Shown: positions 1-7,955 of the stretch, in pieces | Position numbering within the stretch: position 1 is the first letter of the stretch | Layout: each line of letters starts with the position of its first letter | Origin: Allium sativum | Taxonomy: Eukaryota; Streptophyta; Magnoliopsida; Asparagales; Amaryllidaceae | NCBI GenBank assembly: GCA_030737875.1 | Contig: CM060912.1 | Location: 206,721,231-206,785,230, forward strand | Reading direction: 5' to 3' | Length of the DNA: 64,000 nucleotides | The notes under the pieces: model-generated | Databases searched by the model: none | What the model was told of the DNA's origin: nothing | The model's input: the letters and a program-made list of their open reading frames with translations, nothing else | Program-made: the position numbers and the translations under genes

Positions 1-880
1 AGAGTAAGTGAAAGAGGAAGACGAGAGGCGACAATGAAATGGGTTCCAACTCATATTTGGAAATAAGAATTAAGAAGCCAAGAAATCATGAAGTAAAAGA
101 CGGTCAAAGCACAGTGGAGTTAAGCTCAAGGAAACGTGACTTATAAGATTGAAGGCTAGATACGCGCATCATATCTCTTTTTAAGAGCATATCCTTGATC
201 CTTGTTTTCCTGTGGAATTACTCACATGTTATCTTTTTACGCGCATCATATTTCTGTCGGGAGGTATGACTTATTGGCTAGTAATACATGTCAGGGTTAG
301 GAAGGGATTTCTTGTAATCCAAAAGGAGTATATCCTGCTTATCTTCCCGATCTCTTTGTAGCATATCTTTTGCTATCCATGTTTGTCTTGATTATCTAGT
401 TTATCATGTTAATCTTGTCATGAGAACCTTAAGTAGAAACCCTTTGGATGAAACATGTGTTTGAAACATGTTATGCTTGATGGTTGCAAGTGGTTGCAAG
501 TGTTTGCAAGTGGTTACTCGTGGATGCATTATACACGTTAGGCACTAGATCGGCTCACACACTCCTCATATTGCATATGCATGAGTGTTTACGCTTATTC
601 ATGGATGAAAATTTTTGTGTTATCACATGGATGTTGCATATGGATGTATGTTATGTGCACACATATAGATGTTATACATAATGTTAGGAATTGCATACAT
701 ATGGATTCATTTCACTAACATAATTTGCATTGATGATATTTGCATTAGATAAGTACATATACACACACCTTTGCATATGTTCATACAACATTTAGAATCT
801 TGTAAGGACAATGATTGCTCGTGGATGATGTTTTGAGTAGATGGATGTTGGATGGTAGGATACGTTCTTCCTAACTTGAA

Positions 881-898
881 GATTTCGGGGACGAAATC
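881..898 (+). other. Conserved hairpin just upstream of the E1 polypurine tract
   Basis: GATTTCG and CGAAATC form a perfect 7-bp stem around the loop GGGA. The same hairpin lies at the same distance from the polypurine tract in E2 (47749-47766) and E3 (59459-59476). Its role is not established; it may mark the plus-strand priming site or a 3' RNA structure. Confidence 0.7.
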
Positions 899-900
899 CT

Positions 901-915
901 TTAAGGAGGGGAGAA
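901..915 (+). other. Polypurine tract of E1
   Basis: The run TTAAGGAGGGGAGAA ends at the base before the LTR's TGTAACAACCCG. Such a tract primes plus-strand DNA synthesis during reverse transcription. E2 has the identical tract in reverse orientation. Confidence 0.85.
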
Positions 916-1191
916 TGTAACAACCCGTATTTTTAATAACCTGTTATAACATAATCGAGGCAGAATTTAATTTATAAATCTGAATCAAGGGAAACAGGTT
1001 ATGCCATTGCGTTCGTCTCGGAAAAATACGCGAAATAGAGTCCGAGTTTTCGAAAATCGGAGTCCGTATGACCCGATTAAGGCCCAATGAAGTTTTCAGA
1101 AAATTTCAAGTTCAAAACAGATTTCGAATTTCGGGTTCAAAATTCGAAAAAGGGTCAGATTGGGCCAGGCGGGAAAATTCCCGCCAGAGCA

Positions 1192-1262
1192 CCCAAGTCG
1201 ACAGCCCTGTCGACTTGGGAGTCGACTTGGTTGGACCCAAGTCGACAGCCCTGTCGACTTGG
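1192..1262 (+). repeat. Tandem GTCGAC palindromes in U3 of E1
   Basis: CCAAGTCGACAG and CTGTCGACTTGG form a perfect 12-bp inverted repeat with loop CC. It occurs at 1193-1218 (one extra C/G pair flanks it) and again at 1237-1262, with a half copy, GTCGACTTGG, at 1221-1230. It lies about 130 bp upstream of the TATA box, so a U3 regulatory role is possible but inferred. Confidence 0.9.
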
Positions 1263-1389
1263 TTCAGCCGGGCAGTTTTGCCTGGTGCACCATTTTGGGG
1301 TTTTAGTTAGGTTTTGGGGCCAGATTCGGTTTTAAGGGCTGAGATTGGAATTAGGGTTTAATCCTAAGGTTGAAACTAATCCTAATCTC

Positions 1390-1397
1390 TATAAATA
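1390..1397 (+). promoter_or_regulatory. LTR TATA box of E1
   Basis: TATAAATA is followed within about 10 bases by CCTAACCTAACCCTAAA, a telo-box-like stretch. The related E2 LTRs have the same TATAAATA with CCCTAACC just downstream, supporting this as the Pol II promoter of the LTR. Confidence 0.65.
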
Positions 1398-1755
1398 AGC
1401 CCCTAACCTAACCCTAAATCATCATTATTCATTCAAGTAACTAAACTATGGCAAAATCATTCCTCTCATGGCCTCTACTCTCTTCATAAAATTCCTAAAT
1501 TACTTCTATGAGAGATTTTCCATGCATACAAGTGTTTTCAAGCTTGTATGAGTGTCATTAGCTTGCAAGTTTCCATATTTACATCATAAAGCAAGGGTTT
1601 TGATCATTTTGGCTCAAGGGTTTTCTTATTGGAGCTTGCATTTTGGGTTTATTTGATTGTATAAGGGCTTTGTCTCAATCTATATATATTTTTGTGTCTT
1701 CATAAGCATTGTAAGCCCTTTTCTACTTTCATATTTAAACTCTAAAGTTAAATGA

Positions 1756-1990
1756 ATGATGCAAGTTTGGTTGATCATTATGATATGCAAGTTTATCATG
1801 TTATGTTATGCAAGTATGCCATGTTATGATATGCAAGTTACCATGTTATGCTATGCAAGTTTGCCATGTTGTGATATGCAAGTTTATCAAGTTATGTTAT
1901 GCAAGTTTGATATGCAAGTTTGTCATATGATATGCAAGTTATGTTATGTAAGTTTGGGTTGATCATTTTGTTCATGTTATCATATTATGC
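1756..1990 (+). repeat. ATGCAAGTT-rich degenerate array in E1 LTR
   Basis: Many short units based on ATGCAAGTT separated by variable ATCATGTTATG-type spacers. The complementary motif AACTTGCAT is amplified in the E2 and E3 LTRs, so the motif is shared by all three families although array length and spacing differ. Confidence 0.8.
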
Positions 1991-2517
1991 AAGCTTATCT
2001 TGAATATATGAGCATAAAGCTTCAAGCTTTATGCTAAAGGTTGCATTTTGGCAACATGTAAGTTATCATATCTCTTATGATAACTTGCATGTGAGGCTAA
2101 ATGCGAACTTATGACAACTTCTACATGTCATTTATCACCATGTATCACTTATATGCTAAGTTTGGTTTTATGCATGCTTTTGAGGCCTAAAAATGTAATA
2201 TGCAAGTATATGAACATATGTACATTTCATATGCCACCATGTTAAACTTGTGGCTTCAACACCTTTATGTCATGATTATGCCAAGTTCCCTCTTTCTATC
2301 CTTTATGCGCTATTGCGATATGTAAGCGATGGGATTGCGTTTGGGGTTGGGTAAACTTAAAAGACATAAAAACATAAGATTGAGAATTTACCTATTAAGT
2401 TAGGTCTACCCATTGGGAATTTACCTATTAAGTTAGGTCTACCCAAATGCTTGAAAACTTGTAACATGTTTTGGAAACATGATGGACATGACACTTATAA
2501 AATATAAGTGTGACCAA

Positions 2518-2720
2518 CTCGAGGTTGGGTTGAGTTTGTAGCGTAAACCTACCCGGAACCGACCGGCTTAACTAGTTGCTACAAACAATAGGACCCAATG
2601 TGAGAAGTTGGTCATGTTGTACCTTGAACCCGAGGTTAGACCAAGTTGTGGTATAAAGCTATCCGGAACCGACCGGCTTAACTAGTAACCGCAACGGAGT
2701 CTAATGTGAGAGGTTAAGGC
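2518..2720 (+). repeat. Two tandem stem-loop units in E1 LTR
   Basis: Unit 1 pairs GTTTGTAGC (2534-2542) with GCTACAAAC (2578-2586), 9 bp perfect. Unit 2 pairs GTTGTGGT (2645-2652) with ACCGCAAC (2688-2695), 8 bp with one G-T pair. Both loops contain CCGGAACCGACCGGCTTAAC, and both units are followed by AATGTGAGAGGT-like sequence. Homologous units occur in E2 and E3. Confidence 0.75.
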
Positions 2721-3956
2721 ACATTAATTAATTAATGCCTCATGATTAGGGTTTAAGTCATGGTCCACTTAATACTTAATCAATGCGGGTTTGGTAGATT
2801 AATCAGGGTTAAGTCGTGAACTCATCGTTACACTTAACAAAGTTAATCCATGATTATCAAAAGGGTTAAACCGTACTTAACCCACTAGAAAATCCTAGCA
2901 GTGGGGGTCCACTCCAGCAGTAATCCCAAGTTCGTATCATTAAGACCCTAGGGTCTAGGCTAGGGCGGGGGGCACAATTACTGGACTTGAGGTAAGAGAC
3001 CAAAAACGACGGCAGAAGGGTACGCCGGTGTAGTTCCGGGCGGACTATGGTCGTGCACATAGTCCGAAGCCGGGGAAAACATGCACGGGTACCAGTAGAT
3101 CGAGACTGTGCACTTATGTTTATGGTGTCCAGGGGTTGACACCCTAGGGCTTGATACACCCGACGGGAGACCCTGCACAGTCTGACTACAATTATGTTTG
3201 GGCCGTATTGACACCAACACGTGACGAGTTAGGCTTATAGGGAGCCGATCGACTAGACCGTTTGGTTGGACCGCATATTAGGGTCACTTCATGTTATTGG
3301 GCCAAAGCTTGGGCCAAGGGATCAATACTTGTTTGTTCAAGTCATGTTAGTTTGCTAGTACACCTGTGGTGCAAAACTTTAATCCTGATTATGCGATGAT
3401 ACCTTTATCTACCTTGTTAGTTAATCATCATGCTAGTATGTTGTTATCCTTATGTTCATCCCAGCTTTCATCATGCCAGTTAACTTTATCAGTTTACATT
3501 GATTGTAGTAGGGCTTGCTCAGTCTTTTTGACTGACCTGTTTTTCTTTCGCCTCTTTTCTTCTGTTTCCCCCCCAGGTTCTCAGGGTGAGAATATTGGAG
3601 CTTAGCTTGGATTTTTGATCGCTGCTTGTGGGATTTTAGCTCATGTACGGTCTTGACATGAAGCTAGCTATGGTTATCACTTATTTTGGGGATAGTACTT
3701 ATGTATTTCAGTTTTTCAGTACTGTTGTTTTTATCTAGACTTGTGTATTTGGAAAGTTGACATTATGTTGTACCAGACTTGTTTTGAAATGGTTTGAAAT
3801 CTTCCGCTGTTTTATCTATATTATTTACTCTGTTTACATATATACATATGTTCTTGTTCTGCCTTAATAAATCATTATGCATGTTTACCTGATTCAAACG
3901 CCCCTCCAAAGTCAGAGTGCTTGCAAGAGCCACCCTGGCGGAGGTGGGGTGTTACA

Positions 3957-4913
3957 ATCAAAACCTCCAATTTCGATCGATCATCCATTAATCCTTGCGT
4001 AAGCCATTGATCTAAATTTTAGGTTTACCTCCCAATGATTTTCAATACTTTTATGTATACACATACACATACAGCACGCTTTTTCTGTCACTAAAGTATA
4101 ACAATGAGTACCCAGCTGTTTTTATTTGAATTGAATAGAGAAGTTCTCTAAGATCTTCAATTGGTCTACTAGATCTGACTGTGCCTGGACCAATGAAGCA
4201 CGCCATATTTCTGATAAAAAGATTTATCTGGTTTTTTAGACTTTTTTAATGGCATTTTAAAACCATTTTTTGCCGATACAGTAAAATTAAAGATCTGAAA
4301 CTTACGTCTGTATGATGCTATTTTTTCTGTATTGAATTTTTTTCTCCCACGCTACGCAAACCAAAAAAAAAGCAACAAGACCATGCTTCATTTTGCAATT
4401 TTCTAACTATACAAGAGTATACAAACAATCTTTCCGAATGCAAAGGAGACCAATACTGTTTAGAAAATGAGCCGTTTCATCCGAGCCCGAGTTTGTTCAC
4501 ACTATTTTGTGTAGTACGAACAAAACATCGGTTATCATTAGTAGAAATCAGGAAGGTCCATACGAGTCTTCCTAACTTTCACCAATCAAAAGTGGTGTTT
4601 TGTTCACACTAGTAGGAGTTTGTTCACACTAGTAGGAGTTTGTTAACACTAGTAGGAGTCTGCCAGCAAAATGGACGGTTAATTGTGTCGTTCTTAGGAT
4701 AAAACCAGTAGGAGTTTGTTAACACTGCATACATAATGTCTTAACAGATGATAATCACGCCAAGTGCACAAAAATGTAGACCATCATCTGCTTTACCTGC
4801 TAAGTAACTATAATTAAAACTATTTTTACATACAAAGGATGTCATACAAGAAGCATTCAAAATAACCAAAATAATGCTTCAGAGTAGCAAAGCAACAAAC
4901 CCTTTAAATGCAG
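3957..4913. other. Unassigned flank between E1 and the gene remnants
   Basis: AT-rich non-coding sequence with no ORF or TE termini I can support. The only clear structure is the 20-bp tandem repeat at 4601-4660. It may include 3'-flanking sequence of the exon-like remnant at 4914-5150. Confidence 0.5.
4601..4660. repeat. 20-bp minisatellite, 3 copies
   Basis: The unit TGTTCACACTAGTAGGAGTT is present twice exactly (4601-4620, 4621-4640) and once with two changes (4641-4660). A dispersed partial copy, CAGTAGGAGTTTGTTAACAC, follows near 4705. Confidence 0.9.
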
Positions 4914-5150
4914 CTAAATTTCCATTCCCTCTGCGTGTACATAAAAAAACATAATTAGATTTAATAAAACCACAGAAGAAGGTGCAAGAAACTTTAACAA
5001 CAATCACATAATAAAAATTATAACTAGACCCCTTTATATCTTCTGGTCAAGTGAATTAGTCAAAGAAACACACAAAATATACCTTCATGCCCAGTTTTAA
5101 TGAAATCATCACCTTCAACATTATCTGAACCAAGTGCTAGTACTGAGTTC
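4914..5150 (-). pseudogene. Possible last two exons of a truncated unknown gene
   Basis: On the minus strand 5083-5150 is open and flanked by good splice signals (TTTGCTCAG before, GTATATTTTG after); one frame reads NSVLALGSDNVEGDDFIKTG and onward. Joined in phase to a second piece (4914-4930, preceded by CACGCAG) it ends EGMEI then a stop. The composition resembles an acidic C-terminus. No upstream exon is visible because a receptor-kinase remnant on the other strand starts at about 5240. I do not recognise the gene; it may be chance. Confidence 0.3.
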
Positions 5151-5239
5151 CTGAGCAAAGACAAATATTAAAGTAAAAGGCATGCATTTTAAAAGTAAAC
5201 TTATAAATGTTACACCAAAGATAAGCAGAATTGTAGCAA

Positions 5240-5868
5240 TTTCAGCAAAGTGCTCTTTCACATACAAAGAGCAAACACGCTACCAAAGGATTTGGTGAAG
5301 AACTTGGTAAAGGTGCTGTCAATGTAGTCTATAAAGGAGTCATGCCATCACAATTTAATGATAATGATACACTTACAGTAGCAGTCAAGAAATTATATGA
5401 AAAGCTGATTGAAGAAGGGGATCAGGATTTTGAAAGTGAAATTGCTACTATTTGGCCAAACACATCATAGAAATTTAGTACAGCTCATTGTATATTGTAA
5501 GGAAAGGGCTCATAGATTTATAGTATTCGAGGTCTTTAGTAAAGGCTAACTTGTGATAAGTACATCTTTGGATGCAATCGACGCGAGTGTAATCAAAGGG
5601 TACAAATTGCTTTAGGTATCGCAAATGGACTTGCATACTTGCACGAATAATGTAGGGGCCAAATTATACATTGTGATATAAAGCCTTAAAATATAGTTTT
5701 ATGCGAGAATATGGACCTTGGTCTGGTAAAATTGTTAGGATTTGATCAAACTCGAATAGGCACTGGCATTTGAAGAACCATATGTTATTTTGCACCAGAA
5801 TATTTGGAATCAGTGCAAAGGTAGATGTTTACAGTTTTAAGTGATGTTACAGCAAATAATTTGCTGCA

Positions 5869-5928
<60 letters not shown>

Positions 5929-6176
5929 ATTAGGGATTAGGGAGTCATGAAAAAACGACAGAAATAGACTGGGCTAAGAACTGTTTAGAAAAAAAAACAA
6001 GAGATCAGATTTGTTAATTAAGGATGATGAAGGATCAAAAGGGTGATTGATTACATTAGAAAGGCCTGTGATGGTTGGTATTTCCTGTGTTGAAGACGAG
6101 CCATGGTTAAGACCTACAAGAAGGTTGTGCAAATGCAAGAAGGAACTGGCTATCAGTTACTACCTCCCCTACAGTA
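5240..6176 (+). pseudogene. G-type lectin receptor kinase: kinase-domain remnant
   Basis: Reading across frames gives a plant receptor-like Ser/Thr kinase: the glycine loop ATKGFGEELGKGAVNVVYKG, the lysine strand VAVKKL, the alpha-C region EGDQDFESEIATI, LGIANGLAYLHE, the catalytic loop HCDIKP and the activation-segment end GT.YFAPEYLES. The C-terminus reads DEPWLRPT then, after a frame change, KKVVQMQEGTGYQLLPPLQ. The HCDIKP loop (D in place of R before the catalytic D) is typical of the RD-minus lectin-RLK group. Stops, frameshifts and an (AT)n expansion at 5873-5926 make it non-functional. The lectin half follows immediately downstream instead of preceding the kinase. Confidence 0.8.
5873..5926. 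repeat. (AT)n microsatellite
   Basis: About 54 bases of nearly pure AT dinucleotide interrupt the kinase pseudogene between the activation segment and the C-terminal lobe. Confidence 0.95.
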
Positions 6177-6179
6177 AGA

Positions 6180-6940
6180 TTTAAAGTTTGTGGTGCAGAG
6201 TGATGGAAATCTGGCTCTGTACGAAGTGGGCTTTCCAACCACAACCGAAATTGAGAATTATTATTCCACTACTACCACCTAGGGGAATCCAAGAAATACT
6301 CTGTGTTTAGTGAAACTGGAGATTCATAACGGTTCTCGAGTGTCAGCGCTGCCTCAACCTTCTGTAACAGGAGAATTATATTTGAGAGAAATTTTGGACT
6401 CAGATGGTGGTTTCCAGTAATATATGTTTAGTACAAATTAGCATTGATGACATGGTTCTAAAGCAATTAGTTAAATGTTCCACCCAGTATGCATTCCTGA
6501 AAAGGCAACCAAGCATTGGAAGCTTGGGTGTGGGTGTGGCAGCAAAGCTTGTTTATGGTATATGTGGCTCCAATAGCTACTGCACACACTATGAAAATGG
6601 GCTAACCAATTGCCAGTGCCCTCCTCACTTTTCATAGATGTGACCAGAAAATATAAAGGTTGCAAACCAAATTAAGTCCAACAGTGTGAAGGAAGTGGAT
6701 CATCTTATGGCTTTGAAGCCATTAAGAATCTGGATTGGGCGTTTCTAATGCAAAACGACTGAGTCCGACTAGTGGAAGGCAGTGCCAAGATGAATGTTTA
6801 GATGACTCTTTTTGTTTGATGGCGATATACAAGGATGATGGAACTTGCTGGAAGAAGAAGTTCCCACTTTCTAATGGGAAGCTGGACTGCTGGAGTAAAA
6901 TGTGGATAGAGTGGCTTTTACTTAGTATAAAAAATTGAAT
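6180..6940 (+). pseudogene. G-type lectin receptor kinase: lectin/EGF/PAN remnant
   Basis: The first recognisable part is the B-lectin motif FVVQSDGNLALYEVGFPT. After frame changes come GELYLREILDSDGGFQ-like sequence, an EGF-like segment GICGSNSYCTHYENGLTNCQ (6567-6637) and a PAN-like segment CQDECLDDSFCLMAIYKDDG with CWKKKFPLSNGKLD (6735-6890). This is the extracellular order of an S-domain (G-type) lectin receptor kinase, but signal peptide, first half of the lectin domain, transmembrane helix and kinase are missing downstream. It abuts the C-terminus of the preceding kinase remnant, so this is either a collapsed tandem pair or an internal rearrangement. Several stops make it a pseudogene. 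Confidence 0.8.
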
Positions 6941-7571
6941 GCCTCTATGGGGAAAACGTAAAGGATGATGGGCAGAGCCGACCTTGAATGGCACACAGTA
7001 TTTTGTAAGTTCATGTAAATTGGCGTTTGTGATGTATTCGCATGTACATATATTAAATGATATAATCCAGGTATTAAAATTTTGTTCCTGAAGAGGACAT
7101 GTTCGGCCTCCACATTCCTAAACAATAAAATTTTGTTCTTAATGTTATCATGTTAACTCTGTCGTAAGTGCCACAAAATTTAATTTTGACATTAATCTGT
7201 CTTTTCTTTTCTTTTTTATACCCTTTTAAGTTTAAAGAAAATGGCCAGTTCCTCTTGGTTCACTCTGAGATCACATTATACTATTTTTTTTTAATTGATG
7301 CTCTTAAAATGTACCGGTGTATATTCAATATTCAAGAGAGAAAAAAAACACAAAACAAAACGTTTATGCAATGTCAAAGTGAGAGTCGTATAGGTTTTGG
7401 AAAGCAGGTTAGAATGATGTCCTACAACTCAACATTTTTATGTGCTGACGAGCATGGATAGAAAGCATTTTGAGTATAAAGATATACAGGCAAAATGCAT
7501 ACAACACAGCCCATATAGAGATAATGACTTGGCAACAAGCTTATTGAGCCAAAAATTTATGGTTATTTTAA
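6941..7571. other. Intergenic, nothing recognised
   Basis: AT-rich sequence between the lectin pseudogene and the stop codon of the convergent DDT gene. It presumably contains that gene's 3' UTR. Short ORFs on both strands have no recognisable motif. Confidence 0.5.
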
Positions 7572-7916
7572 CTACCTCAAAGAATCTATGTATTTTTCCA
7601 CCATATCTTCGTCTTCTTTGACATAAGAAAACCATTTATCTTGTGAGGTGACAGAGTCCCACTTTCCAATCTCTATAAGCAACAGCGAATTGAAGAGACA
7701 AATTAGCTGCATTTGTTTCAATAAAAAGCGAAAAAATAATGTAAATTGAACACAGTTAGTACCTTGAAGAATAATACTGTCACCGCTGTTATAACAGCTT
7801 AGTTTCCAAAATATCTTCCCATTACCAGCCAATGACAAGGGTTCAGTCCTTACAGGATCAGAACGTTGATTCTCTGTTGTTGGAATATAGACAAGTATAA
7901 AAGCAAGCAATACGGC

Positions 7917-7955
<39 letters not shown>

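Larger units (their letters stand above)
1..915 (+). mobile_element. E1: 3' internal tail of a Tekay-type Ty3/gypsy element
   Basis: This is untranslated sequence between the (off-window) pol gene and the 3' LTR of a plus-strand chromovirus. No coding domain is visible. Its last 80 bases match, almost base for base, the equivalent tail of the complete element E2 (47732 onward, reverse strand), which fixes family and orientation. It ends in an 18-nt inverted repeat (881-898) and the polypurine tract 901-915, directly before the LTR start at 916. The 5' part of the element lies outside the window, so intactness cannot be judged. Confidence 0.85.
916..3956 (+). mobile_element. E1: 3' LTR (3041 bp), Tekay-type
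   Basis: The LTR begins TGTAACAACCCG right after the polypurine tract and ends GGGGTGTTACA at 3956, with TG..CA termini inside a TGTAACA/TGTTACA inverted repeat. Three-kilobase LTRs are usual for the Tekay/Del clade. In order it carries U3 palindromes (1192-1262), a TATA box (1390-1397) followed by a CCTAACCCTAAA leader motif, an ATGCAAGTT-rich array (about 1756-1990) and two tandem stem-loop units (about 2518-2720). Short ORFs here (1068-1335, 2866-3220, 3366-3605) have no recognisable domain and look like chance. The flank begins ATCAA at 3957; the matching 5' target duplication is off-window. Confidence 0.9.
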
